Source: Massiliimicrobium timonense (GTDB lineage: Bacteria > Bacillota_I > Bacilli_A > Erysipelotrichales > Coprobacillaceae). From it: a stretch of 33,138 nt of DNA. The translations under genes were made by a program, and so were the position numbers. The notes under the pieces were generated by a model, which worked only from the letters and a program-made list of their open reading frames with translations, was not told where the DNA came from and ran no database searches. The DNA lies in NCBI RefSeq assembly GCF_002160865.1, contig NZ_NFLJ01000036.1, positions 1 to 33,138 on the forward strand. The letters run 5' to 3'. Positions 9,509-17,808 of the stretch are shown here, one piece after another (the first letter of the stretch is position 1; every line of letters begins with the position of its first letter).

Positions 9509-10221
9509 ATATCATCACCAAAAATCTTTAAATAAACATCTTCTAAGCAATGAACTTGAAATTGTTTTAGCAAATCTTCTTTTTTTCCTTTTCCAACAAT
9601 GATACCATCTTTTAAAAAAACAATTTCTTTCGCAAGATTTTCTACATCAGAAACAACATGAGTTGCAATAAAAACAATATGATCATTTGATAGATGAGAT
9701 AAAACATTTCGTAGTGATACACGTTCTTTGGGATCAAGTCCTGTTGTTGGTTCGTCAAGCAATAAAAGTGATGGATTATTCAAAAGTGCTTGAGCTACTA
9801 ATATTCTTTGCTTCATACCACCTGAATATGTCTTACATTTTTGTTTGAGAAATTTGTCCATATTCACCAATTGAGCAACTCTATTCACTTCATTTTTTAA
9901 TTTCTTTTTCTCTATCCCTTTCAACAAAGCCATATAAGTTAAAAATTGTAATCCTGTCATATCTTCATAAAGTCCTTGTTGCTGTGGAGCATAGCCAATA
10001 TCTAGAAAATAATGTTGCCCCCAATCATCTATTTTCTTATGTTTCCATAAAATTTGTCCTTTTGTTGGTTTAAGCTGACGGCATATAAGTTTCATTAATG
10101 TTGATTTCCCTGAGCCATTAGGTCCCAATAATGCATAAATACCTTCATCCAAACAAAGATCAACGTGTTTTAAAACTTGATATGTTCCATAATTTTTATA
10201 TACATTTTTCATTTCTAACAT
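9505..10221 (-). CDS. ABC transporter ATP-binding protein
   Basis: The 238-residue nucleotide-binding subunit has Walker A GPNGSGKS (33-40), Q-loop Q80 in GYAPQQ, signature SGGM (133-136), Walker B LLLLDEP (152-158) and switch H188 in ATHVVSD. It is the CcmA/NatA-like type that pairs with ABC-2 permeases. It works at the inner face of the membrane with the permease that overlaps its stop. I place the start at ATG 10221, where AGGTGA stands five bases upstream; a GTG at 10230 is less likely. Only one base separates it from the stop of the lipoprotein gene, so the three genes form one operon. Confidence 0.93.
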   Translation of the reverse strand: MLEMKNVYKNYGTYQVLKHVDLCLDEGIYALLGPNGSGKSTLMKLICRQLKPTKGQILWKHKKIDDWGQHYFLDIGYAPQQQGLYEDMTGLQFLTYMALLKGIEKKKLKNEVNRVAQLVNMDKFLKQKCKTYSGGMKQRILVAQALLNNPSLLLLDEPTTGLDPKERVSLRNVLSHLSNDHIVFIATHVVSDVENLAKEIVFLKDGIIVGKGKKEDLLKQFQVHCLEDVYLKIFGDDI

Positions 10222-10222
10222 A

Positions 10223-11497
10223 CTAATCACCTATCTGCTTTATCGTTTGATATTCATTTTGATCGTTGAGAAAATCTTTTTTAGAAATACAACCAATAAA
10301 TGTCTTATCAACCTCGAATTGCATTGTTCCTGCCCATGTCTTTTCATCATGTCCAATACGATCATATTGGACTAATAGATTATCATGCATTTGAGCTAAA
10401 ATCGTTACTGCTTCTGTTGGTTTTCTAGTATAATGATGTAATTCAATCATTTTGGGTGAATGAACATCAATGGCATACATATGTGAATAAACTTCATTTT
10501 CATCATCATATTCCATCAATACGATATAATCATCCACTATATCAGAGAAATAATATTGATGATTTTGTGGTAAACTCATCAATGTTTTTATTTCCTGTGT
10601 TTTTATATCATACATATTTAATTTTTCACCATCACGATAATATATTTTTTTACCATCACATAAATCATAATCATCAAATTTTTGTGATACTCTATACATA
10701 TCTTTTGTATCAACATCAACACTTGTAAAAATAGTCTTTGCATTCATACATATTTCATCATATTTTTGAGTATTCCCTTGTTCTAGATATTCGGTTATAT
10801 TTTCAGGATAATCAAAGCCTTCTAAAATAAGTTTTCTACCATCAACACCTGCAATCATCATATCTGGTGCATCACATACTTTTTCACACTTTCCACTTTC
10901 TAAATGGATACGATACAACCCTCTTGCTTCATCTGTAACAATAGTATTATCTCCATTCATCTTATATTCTTTTTCCTTTCCCATAATGACATAAACATAT
11001 TGAGAATCAAAAGCACAATTTGTATCCACAAAATGATAACCATCTTGACAATGATATAAGACTTGGCGATTTTGACCATCTAAATCCATTTTGGTCATTT
11101 GTGGTCCTGTTCGTTGACTTTCTCCTAAAGCATTTATTTCCATAGATCCGGTACTATTCATCATATATAAATGATTCCCATACACAAATAAAGAGCTCAT
11201 AGAATCAAATGGTGAAAGATAAGATGTACAGTTTTCATCTTTGTGTTCACAGCCTGATTGCTTACATAAATAAACTTCCTGATGTGTTTGATAATCACAA
11301 TAAGCTAATCGACTATTTTCACCATCATTATGAATACGATAAAAACCTTTGTCATTTCCATCACCATATGTTGTATATCGCCTATCTTTCATCGTTAAAT
11401 TTTCTTTTTGGATATTCGTTTTATGGTCAGTTCCTATTTCATTTTGCTGACATCCGCATAACAATATAAAACATAAAATCATTAATATCTTTTTCAT
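10223..11497 (-). CDS. Lipoprotein with beta-propeller-like repeats, ABC-operon partner
   Basis: The 424-residue protein has a lipoprotein signal peptide: a KK start, a hydrophobic core and the lipobox LCGC with lipidated C16. The mature part contains repeated short motifs such as GFYRIHNDG, LYMMNSTG, GLYRIHLESG and KIYYRDGEKLNMYD, the rhythm of DUF5050/TolB-like propeller blades. A cysteine cluster LCKQSGCEHKDENC near residue 77-90 is typical of such Firmicute lipoproteins. It should be tethered outside the membrane. It is the first gene of the lipoprotein-ATPase-permease operon and directly follows the regulator/kinase operon. It may capture a ligand or sense envelope state for the exporter; that role is inference. 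Confidence 0.7.
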   Translation of the reverse strand: MKKILMILCFILLCGCQQNEIGTDHKTNIQKENLTMKDRRYTTYGDGNDKGFYRIHNDGENSRLAYCDYQTHQEVYLCKQSGCEHKDENCTSYLSPFDSMSSLFVYGNHLYMMNSTGSMEINALGESQRTGPQMTKMDLDGQNRQVLYHCQDGYHFVDTNCAFDSQYVYVIMGKEKEYKMNGDNTIVTDEARGLYRIHLESGKCEKVCDAPDMMIAGVDGRKLILEGFDYPENITEYLEQGNTQKYDEICMNAKTIFTSVDVDTKDMYRVSQKFDDYDLCDGKKIYYRDGEKLNMYDIKTQEIKTLMSLPQNHQYYFSDIVDDYIVLMEYDDENEVYSHMYAIDVHSPKMIELHHYTRKPTEAVTILAQMHDNLLVQYDRIGHDEKTWAGTMQFEVDKTFIGCISKKDFLNDQNEYQTIKQIGD

Positions 11498-11545
11498 ACT
11501 TTTTCACCCCACATTCATCATAACAATAAGATGTATCTAAATTGT

Positions 11546-11586
11546 AAAAAAAAGAGTTCTTTTCAATGTTGTTTTAAAAGAACTCC
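11546..11586 (-). terminator. Terminator ending the two-component operon
   Basis: On the minus strand a 10-bp stem GAGTTCTTTT/AAAAGAACTC (11554-11563 with 11576-11585) with a 12-base loop is followed by eight T. It separates the regulator-kinase operon from the lipoprotein-ABC operon. Confidence 0.85.
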
Positions 11587-11599
11587 ATAATTCATATCT

Positions 11600-12331
11600 T
11601 TACTTAATATTTATAATAGTTTCAGGTGTTCCCAATAATTGAACACCTATTGATAACTGCATTGATTCTGGTTCTTGATCATTTTGACAATAAACTCTTA
11701 TTTTTAAAATCTGTGACTCATAACCATATTGGTTGTATGACCAATCTTCAATATCATCCAACTCTAAATACTCAATCATATGCCAAGCCATATTTTGACA
11801 TTGCTTTTCAGTATAATTTTTCCCATTTGCATCTACTACCATAATACTATCAATTTTTTCCGTATCTTTTTCACATGAAAAAGATATATTTTTATAATCT
11901 TTATCCATCCTTAAAAGCTGATCCAAATAAGGGTCTTTTTGATCATAAATTGTTCCAAAAGTAATAGGATATCGATCTTGACTTGTTTCTAGTATATCCT
12001 GATCAATCACTTTGTATTGCATTAATTTTTCAATTTCTCTTGAAAAAATATTTTGTAACTCTGTGATTCTCTTTTGAGCAGACTGACTATAAAGTTCTTT
12101 ATTTTTCACAACGTATTGTGGTGAATTCTCATTATGATCATTGGAATAATAATCATTATAGATAGCTTGCACTATAGGGTGATTTTCAATAATTTTTTTC
12201 AAATTTGTTGTTTCTATTGTTTTAATATGTGAAAAATCATAATAATCTATGCTATAGACAACAATATAAGGCATAGCCAGTGATAATGATATAATAAGAA
12301 AACATATGATTTTGATTTTATATTTTTTCAT
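11600..12331 (-). CDS. Membrane-anchored extracytoplasmic protein of unknown function
   Basis: The 243-residue protein has a basic start (MKKYKIKI) and one N-terminal hydrophobic segment (about 8-27) with no lipobox. A hydrophilic domain follows, predicted outside the membrane. I recognise no family. The start at 12331 lies inside the last codons of the histidine kinase (14-base overlap), so translation is coupled. That arrangement suggests an accessory protein for the sensor, such as an input-modulating partner. A terminator follows directly, so it is the last gene of this operon. Confidence 0.7.
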   Translation of the reverse strand: MKKYKIKIICFLIISLSLAMPYIVVYSIDYYDFSHIKTIETTNLKKIIENHPIVQAIYNDYYSNDHNENSPQYVVKNKELYSQSAQKRITELQNIFSREIEKLMQYKVIDQDILETSQDRYPITFGTIYDQKDPYLDQLLRMDKDYKNISFSCEKDTEKIDSIMVVDANGKNYTEKQCQNMAWHMIEYLELDDIEDWSYNQYGYESQILKIRVYCQNDQEPESMQLSIGVQLLGTPETIINIK

Positions 12332-13736
12332 GATTGACCTCCAAAGCAAAAGACATCGTTGTTCCATTATTAAGCTGCGATTGAATTTGCAAGGAACTAT
12401 GATGTAATTCTAGAATACGTTTGACAATGGTTAATCCTAATCCTGCACCACCCATAGAGCGAGAACGAGATTTATCTGCCATATAGAATGGTTCTGTTGC
12501 CTTTTCTATCGCTTCTTGACTCATACCAATCCCCTGATCACGAATAGAAAAAATAACATGCTGTTGACACTTGTGAATACTCACCTTAACATATTGATTA
12601 TCTTGACTTGCTTTCAATGCATTATCAATCAAGTTTCTCAACAATACAAATAATAACTCTTCTTGTGATAATACACAAACATCATCATAGTCTATGATTA
12701 AACGCTCTTGTTTATTTTGACCGAGATAATAGTTTTTAATTTGTTTTATCACATCTTTTATTTTTACACATTGCCATTGAATCGTTCGATTATTTAAAGC
12801 TAATAAATCCATTAAAGTATATGCTAAGCTTTCTAGACGTCTTCCCTCATGATAAATATATTGAGCTGCTTTTTGTCTTGTTTCCTCATCACAATCACAA
12901 GTCCTTAATAAATCTGCAAATCCTAAAATAGCTGTCATTGGTGTTTTAATTTCATGAGAAAAACTTGCCATAAATTCTTCTTTTTGAACAACATTATCTT
13001 GTAATTGTTGAATGCGTTGTTCATTCATTTGTGCCATATAGTCAAAACTCTGTGATAACTCACCAATCTCATCTTGACTTTGAATACATGTTCTTTCACT
13101 ATATTGCCCACTTGCTATTCTTTTTGATACTTCATTCAATTTTAAAATAGAACGTGTTAAATAATGAGAAAGAACTTTTAAAATGAAGGAAGCCCCAATA
13201 AGCAAGAAACATCCAATGATTAAAAAACTTTGTAATTGTCTATCTCTTTCCTTATATACAAAAGACATATCATAGCACGTTTCAAGATAATAAATATCTG
13301 TCCCTACAGTAAAAGAAGAAGTCACAAACATATATTGATTCTTTTGTATTGATTGCATAAAATAGGTGTGATTATGTTCTGATGAAATATAAGGCTTCAA
13401 ATTTTCATTCATATCTGTATATAATATTTGATTATTATCATGTATCAAAGCATAATATCCATTTTTTTCAACATCTTGAAACTGTTGAACATAATAAATC
13501 ATCTTATTTTGAATTTGCTGGTTATCTTTTGAATAATATCCTTGAAGACTTATGCTATCCTGAAATAGTCTTGATTCTAATGTATAAAGCTCAATTTGAT
13601 GGTGTGATAAATATTGATCGCGTGTTGTTTTTAAAAGCGTTACATGATTTTGATAAATCATCAATAACATTCCTATTGAAAACATGATTGCTAAAATTAC
13701 CAGACAGCTATATATAATTTTTTCAGAAAACTTCAT
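12318..13736 (-). CDS. Sensor histidine kinase
   Basis: The 472-residue protein has helix 1 (about 7-28), an extracytoplasmic sensor domain of about 135 residues, and helix 2 (about 168-189). A HAMP linker (about 190-243) follows, then the HisKA domain with SFSHEIKTPM (phospho-acceptor H261) and an ATPase domain with N box NLIDNALKAS, G1 DQGIGMS and G2 GGAGLGL. It should autophosphorylate on H261 and pass phosphate to the adjacent OmpR-type regulator. The start overlaps the regulator stop by four bases (ATGA) and has GGAGG upstream. The sensor domain does not reveal its signal. Confidence 0.95.
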   Translation of the reverse strand: MKFSEKIIYSCLVILAIMFSIGMLLMIYQNHVTLLKTTRDQYLSHHQIELYTLESRLFQDSISLQGYYSKDNQQIQNKMIYYVQQFQDVEKNGYYALIHDNNQILYTDMNENLKPYISSEHNHTYFMQSIQKNQYMFVTSSFTVGTDIYYLETCYDMSFVYKERDRQLQSFLIIGCFLLIGASFILKVLSHYLTRSILKLNEVSKRIASGQYSERTCIQSQDEIGELSQSFDYMAQMNEQRIQQLQDNVVQKEEFMASFSHEIKTPMTAILGFADLLRTCDCDEETRQKAAQYIYHEGRRLESLAYTLMDLLALNNRTIQWQCVKIKDVIKQIKNYYLGQNKQERLIIDYDDVCVLSQEELLFVLLRNLIDNALKASQDNQYVKVSIHKCQQHVIFSIRDQGIGMSQEAIEKATEPFYMADKSRSRSMGGAGLGLTIVKRILELHHSSLQIQSQLNNGTTMSFALEVNHEKI

Positions 13737-14392
13737 TGTTGTACCTCCAGCATATAGCCTATACGATAAACTGTTTTAATAGCATGTTGCCAATTTAATT
13801 TTTTACGTAATCTTTGAATATGTAAATCTAAAGTTCTTGTTTCTTCCTTATCATCATTCCAGACTTTTTGATATAAAACATCTCTATATAATGCAATATT
13901 TTTATTTTGAACTAAAAAAAGTAATAATTCATATTCCATATGTGTTAGATAGATTCTCTTTCCGTTTTGTATCACTAGTCTTTGATTAAGGTCAATTGTA
14001 ATATCTAAAACTTTTATCTCATTTAAGCTTTTATGGTAACGTCTTAAAACACTTTCCACTCTTGCTAGTAGCTCATCAATAGAAAATGGTTTTACCAAAT
14101 AATCATCTGCTCCCATTTTTAATCCTTTTACTCTTTCTTCCACTGTTGATTTAGCACTGATAAAAATGACGGGAACATTTTGTGGCTTAATATACTGCAT
14201 CAATTCGTATCCATCAATAAAAGGTAACATAATATCTAATAAAATTAAATCATAGTGGTGATAATCAATCAGTATAGACCCTTCTTTTCCATTTTGAGCA
14301 TAATCGCATTGATAACCCGCTCTTGTTAAATTCATTCCAATTAAATCTCTAATCGCCATTTCATCTTCTACAATTAATATTTTCAATATCAT
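13733..14392 (-). CDS. OmpR/PhoB-family response regulator
   Basis: The receiver domain (residues 1-120) has acidic residues in VEDE, the phosphorylation site in LLDIMLP (D53), S/T in FISAKS and the conserved lysine in YLVKPF. The C-terminal winged helix has LTHMEYELL and ETRTLDLHIQRLRKKL, typical of OmpR DNA-binding domains. The partner is the overlapping kinase. The start is uncertain: ATG 14392 is given, but TTG 14386 (protein starting MKILIVEDE) has better spacing from GAGGGG at 14395-14400. An 11-bp-period direct repeat lies upstream at 14422-14440. The target genes are probably local, with the ABC operon as a candidate. Confidence 0.93.
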   Translation of the reverse strand: MILKILIVEDEMAIRDLIGMNLTRAGYQCDYAQNGKEGSILIDYHHYDLILLDIMLPFIDGYELMQYIKPQNVPVIFISAKSTVEERVKGLKMGADDYLVKPFSIDELLARVESVLRRYHKSLNEIKVLDITIDLNQRLVIQNGKRIYLTHMEYELLLFLVQNKNIALYRDVLYQKVWNDDKEETRTLDLHIQRLRKKLNWQHAIKTVYRIGYMLEVQQ

Positions 14393-14421
14393 CACCCCTC
14401 ACATAAAATCATATCAAAAAG

Positions 14422-14440
14422 TTGTATCATTATTGTATCA
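14422..14440 (-). promoter_or_regulatory. Direct repeat upstream of the response regulator gene
   Basis: TGATACAA occurs twice on the minus strand (14433-14440 and 14422-14429), 11 bp apart, one helix turn, which is the usual geometry of OmpR-family binding sites. The same bases also fit an extended -10 element (TGnTACAAT), so this may be the promoter itself, or both. Confidence 0.45.
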
Positions 14441-14442
14441 TA

Positions 14443-14471
14443 AAAAAAGCTTACGACTGAGCGTAAACTTT
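14443..14471 (-). terminator. Terminator after the Ig-like lipoprotein gene
   Basis: On the minus strand a stem (14446-14455 with 14462-14471, one mismatch) with a 6-base loop is followed by a T-run. It overlaps the lipoprotein stop codon and separates glpK-lipoprotein from the regulator operon. Confidence 0.75.
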
Positions 14472-14937
14472 ATTGAATAACAAATTCACTATAATATGCT
14501 TTTTCATCATAATCACTGCCACCTCTAAAATCCTGTATTTCCTTACCAATACGATATTCACCATTTGACAAAGAACCATAGAGATCTTCCCATTGGATAT
14601 CCCAATGTGTAAAATCCTGTTTTTGAATAGTGTAACTCACATCTGACCAGACAGGTTTTTGAGGTGTAGGAAGTTCCTGCCACTTTCCATCTCTCTTTTC
14701 TTCAACCCAATACTTCTCTCCCGTTTGCAAATCTCCTGTGACTTCTCCACCATTTTGACTACAAATCAACGTTAAACCCGTATCTGTTACATTGTCAACA
14801 TTAAGAACAATGCCCCAAGAATCATCTGTTTCCACTAATTGTAGCGATGATTCTGACTTAGAGACAGATGACTTTTGTGTTTCTTGACATCCTACAATCA
14901 TTAAACATAATAAACATACAATTAAAATTTTTTTCAT
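14470..14937 (-). CDS. Small lipoprotein with immunoglobulin-like (Big_14-type) domain
   Basis: The 155-residue protein begins MKKILIVCLLCLMIVGCQ, a lipoprotein signal peptide with lipobox IVGC (C17). The mature domain has VLNVDNVTDTGLTLICSQNG, GEKYWVEEKRDGKWQ and LSNGEYRIGKEI. This pattern is shared with a family of bacterial Ig-like lipoproteins found in Firmicutes, often with beta-lactam or envelope sensor systems. It should be anchored on the outer face of the membrane. AGGAG lies five bases before the ATG. The gene begins eight bases after the glpK stop, so it is probably read through from glpK; a functional link to glycerol is not implied. Confidence 0.7.
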   Translation of the reverse strand: MKKILIVCLLCLMIVGCQETQKSSVSKSESSLQLVETDDSWGIVLNVDNVTDTGLTLICSQNGGEVTGDLQTGEKYWVEEKRDGKWQELPTPQKPVWSDVSYTIQKQDFTHWDIQWEDLYGSLSNGEYRIGKEIQDFRGGSDYDEKAYYSEFVIQ

Positions 14938-14945
14938 AAATACTC

Positions 14946-16430
14946 CTATTTAAATAAACATGTTGCCGCAATGGCTTTTTGCCATTGTTGATAATATTGT
15001 AAAGCTTTTTGAAAATCCATTTGTGAATGATATGTCTTTGAAATGAGATGTCTACTTTTAATAGCTTCTTGACTTTCATAAAAACCAATCGCTAATCCAG
15101 CCAGATAAGCTGCTCCTAAAGCTGTTGTTTCTTTGACTTGTGGTTTCATAATATCAATATTTAAAAGATCACTTTGATACTGCATTAAAAACTCATTGTC
15201 AGTTGTTCCACCATCAACAGATAAATGTGTTAATGTCAGATGTGCCTCTTTTTTCATGACTTCTATCACATCACGACTTTGATAAGCAATGGATTCCAAT
15301 GCTGCACGAACAATATGCTGACGTGTTGTCCCTCGTGTTAAACCAAAAATTGTGCCTCTTACATCATTATCCCAGTATGGTGTTCCTAGTCCAACAAACG
15401 CAGGTACTAGATAAACACCCTCATTATCATCTAGAGATTTGGCCATTGCTTCTGTTTCACTGACATGAGCAAATAACTGTAAACCATCTCTTAACCATTG
15501 CATCACACTACCACCAATAAAAACTGAACCTTCTAAAGCATAAGTCATTTGACCATTCATTCCCCAAGCAATCGTTGTGAGTAAACCATGATGTGAAACG
15601 ACCGGTTTTTCACCTGTATTCATTAAAATAAAACATCCTGTTCCATAAGTATTTTTGATATCACCTGATTGAAAACATGTATGTCCAAACAAAGAAGCCT
15701 GTTGATCTCCTGCTACCCCACAGATAGGTGCTCTAAAATGTAGACCACTTAATAACGTTTCATCACTATACCCATAAATACAAGATGATTCTTTGACTTC
15801 TGGTAACATTGTTTTAGGAATATCAAAGAGTTTCAATAAATCATCATCCCATTTTAAATCATAAATATTATAAAGCAAAGTTCTTGATGCATTGGTATAA
15901 TCTGTCGCATGGACTTTTCCTCCCGTTAATTTCCAAATCAGCCATGTATCAATTGTCCCAAACAAAAGATGATCTTTATTCATATTTTCAACATGATCTA
16001 AAATCCATCTTATTTTACTGGCACTAAAATAAGGATTAATGATCAAACCTGTTTTATCTTGAATCATTGGACTATAGCCATCTTTAATCAGCTGATCACA
16101 AATATCCTGTGATTGTCGTGATTGCCATACAATTGCATGATAGACAGGTTCACCTGTTGTTTTATCCCATACAACCGTTGTTTCTCTTTGATTTGTAATA
16201 CCAATGGCTTTAATTTGACTCGAGCGAATATTATAGATTGTAAATAAAGATTGCACAACTTCTACAACCGAATTCCATATTTCCTTAGCATCATGTTCTA
16301 CCCATCCTGAATGTGGAAAATATTGTTTAAATTCTCTTTGTTGCATATAACATAATTGTCCATTTTGATCAAACAATATAGCTCTGGTACTCGTTGTACC
16401 TTGATCAATTGCTAAAATATATTCTTCCAT
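14946..16430 (-). CDS. glpK: Glycerol kinase
   Basis: The 494-residue, full-length FGGY-family kinase has the N-terminal phosphate-binding loop DQGTTSTRAILFD (9-21), GITNQRETTVVWD near 74-86, AGDQQASLFGH and KNTYGTGCF in the middle, and VDGGTTDNEFLMQ in the C-terminal ATPase lobe. It converts glycerol and ATP to sn-glycerol-3-phosphate in the cytoplasm. No glpF or glpD gene is adjacent. The ATG at 16430 is preceded by AGGAGG. An extended -10 element upstream and a terminator before it indicate an independent transcription unit. Confidence 0.97.
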   Translation of the reverse strand: MEEYILAIDQGTTSTRAILFDQNGQLCYMQQREFKQYFPHSGWVEHDAKEIWNSVVEVVQSLFTIYNIRSSQIKAIGITNQRETTVVWDKTTGEPVYHAIVWQSRQSQDICDQLIKDGYSPMIQDKTGLIINPYFSASKIRWILDHVENMNKDHLLFGTIDTWLIWKLTGGKVHATDYTNASRTLLYNIYDLKWDDDLLKLFDIPKTMLPEVKESSCIYGYSDETLLSGLHFRAPICGVAGDQQASLFGHTCFQSGDIKNTYGTGCFILMNTGEKPVVSHHGLLTTIAWGMNGQMTYALEGSVFIGGSVMQWLRDGLQLFAHVSETEAMAKSLDDNEGVYLVPAFVGLGTPYWDNDVRGTIFGLTRGTTRQHIVRAALESIAYQSRDVIEVMKKEAHLTLTHLSVDGGTTDNEFLMQYQSDLLNIDIMKPQVKETTALGAAYLAGLAIGFYESQEAIKSRHLISKTYHSQMDFQKALQYYQQWQKAIAATCLFK

Positions 16431-16449
16431 AAGCTAACCTCCTACATCT

Positions 16450-16458
16450 ATTGTATCA
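16450..16458 (-). promoter_or_regulatory. Extended -10 element of the glpK promoter
   Basis: TGATACAAT on the minus strand fits TGnTAtAAT about 20 bases before the glpK start codon and after the upstream terminator. The -35 region is T-rich and weak. Confidence 0.45.
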
Positions 16459-16469
16459 AATCTGATAAT

Positions 16470-16496
16470 AAAAAACGACTGATTCTACATCAATCG
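16470..16496 (-). terminator. Terminator of the aroD/HD/Gx-transporter operon
   Basis: On the minus strand an 8-bp stem (16476-16483 with 16489-16496, one G-T pair) with a 5-base loop is followed by six T. It sits between the Gx transporter gene and glpK. Confidence 0.7.
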
Positions 16497-16519
16497 CTCA
16501 TTCCATGAAAATATTTTCA

Positions 16520-17029
16520 TCATTGAATTTGTTCTTTTTTGACACGTTTTAATATTTCAATGGCAACTAATCCTGTCAAAATCCCTGTAGGGATGGATGT
16601 TATCAACAAGGGTATAACATAAATCATAATCCCTGCAAAAGAAAATATAAAAGATACGACGGCCACTTGTCCGATATTATGAAAAATAGCTGAAACAATG
16701 GATGTAGATACCATTGGTAGTTGAATAAATTTATAAATAATTGCTAAAGCTAAACTACTTAAAAAGACACCACCACAACTAATAAAGAAAGGATTTTGCA
16801 TAAATATACCAGTTAATAAACTAGAAACAAAAACTCTAAAAATATTAACAATAAACATTTCTTTGACACCATAAAGATGAACAACAACCAATGAAATAAT
16901 ATTGGCCAGTCCTAGTTTTGCTCCTACTGGTAATGGAACAGGAATCATCGCTTCCACTGTATGTAAAACAATCGCAATAGCACTTAATAAAGCCAAATAG
17001 ATCATTTTTCTTGTTTTTTTATGATTCAT
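16520..17029 (-). CDS. Gx transporter / heptaprenyl diphosphate synthase component I-like membrane protein
   Basis: The 169-residue protein is almost all hydrophobic, with about five membrane segments. It has the family pattern ALLSAIAIVLHTVEAMIPVP near the start and GAKLGLANIISLVVVHLYG after it, as in the Gx transporter family (PF07456), related to ECF-type substrate-binding components. Despite the old synthase name, a transport role is considered likely; the substrate is unknown. The start overlaps the HD gene stop by four bases (ATGA). These genes are often next to a NusG-domain-II protein, which is absent here. Confidence 0.85.
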   Translation of the reverse strand: MNHKKTRKMIYLALLSAIAIVLHTVEAMIPVPLPVGAKLGLANIISLVVVHLYGVKEMFIVNIFRVFVSSLLTGIFMQNPFFISCGGVFLSSLALAIIYKFIQLPMVSTSIVSAIFHNIGQVAVVSFIFSFAGIMIYVIPLLITSIPTGILTGLVAIEILKRVKKEQIQ

Positions 17030-17808
17030 ACTACATTGTTACTCCTTTTTTGAATATAATCTAAAGCTATTTGTTTTAATGTCATATATTGTTGATAAAC
17101 ATGAGGATTGACTGGTGATAAACGATCAAAAGAACGCTCAACCCAATGATATTCTTGAATATATTGAACAGAACATGGATAATACAAATCAAAGATAAAG
17201 GCAATGTAAGATAACCACATATCTATATGTGTCTGTCGGTCAGGAGCATATATCAATTGTTCATGTAAAAATTGTTGATAAATCTTATCTGAAATAGATT
17301 CCTGATTGACCTGTTCTAAACTGACATATAAAAGATCCTCTATTCTTTCTTCTTCCTTGACCCTAAAATTATCTAATTTATCTCCATCTCTTATTAAATG
17401 AATAAATAATAATGTACGCTCATCAAAACCATCTTCTATACGATAACGATTATGCTGTTCTATTGCATTTTTGATAATGTCATCATATTGAGAGTCAGAA
17501 ATAAATTCACGAATCAATCCTTTACCAAATAATAACTGACTTGAAAATAAAGCATGATCAATGGTTTTATGATCAGCAAAACTTTGATATTGCATCCATT
17601 GTTCAAAACGTCCAATATCATGCAATAAAGCAATCAACATCGCTAAATCTGTATCTTCTTTAGACAAATGTAAATGTTGACATAAATATTCACAACATTC
17701 TACAACTTTATATGTATGCACGACTTTCAAACGAATAGAAGGAATGGTCATATCATAAGAGCTGATATAATTTTGAAAAGCTTTTTGAGCTTGAATAAAA
17801 TCAATCAT
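17026..17808 (-). CDS. HD-domain phosphohydrolase
   Basis: The 260-residue cytoplasmic protein has an HD-domain metal site: H31, the HD pair in LLHDIGRF (H63, D64), H85 in DHALFSS, H119 in EQHNRY and D141/D143 in IRDGDKLDNF. HD proteins hydrolyse phosphomonoesters, diesters or nucleotides; this sequence does not show which. It overlaps aroD by eight bases at its start and the Gx transporter gene by four at its end, so it belongs to the same transcript. No fused nucleotide-synthesis or receiver domain is present. Confidence 0.85.
   Translation of the reverse strand: MIDFIQAQKAFQNYISSYDMTIPSIRLKVVHTYKVVECCEYLCQHLHLSKEDTDLAMLIALLHDIGRFEQWMQYQSFADHKTIDHALFSSQLLFGKGLIREFISDSQYDDIIKNAIEQHNRYRIEDGFDERTLLFIHLIRDGDKLDNFRVKEEERIEDLLYVSLEQVNQESISDKIYQQFLHEQLIYAPDRQTHIDMWLSYIAFIFDLYYPCSVQYIQEYHWVERSFDRLSPVNPHVYQQYMTLKQIALDYIQKRSNNVV

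Noticed and set aside
10456-11469. Histidine-rich plus-strand frames over the lipoprotein gene
   Set aside because: Antisense shadows: runs of CAT/CAC come from ATG/GTG-rich and Asp-coding minus-strand codons; no ribosome binding sites.
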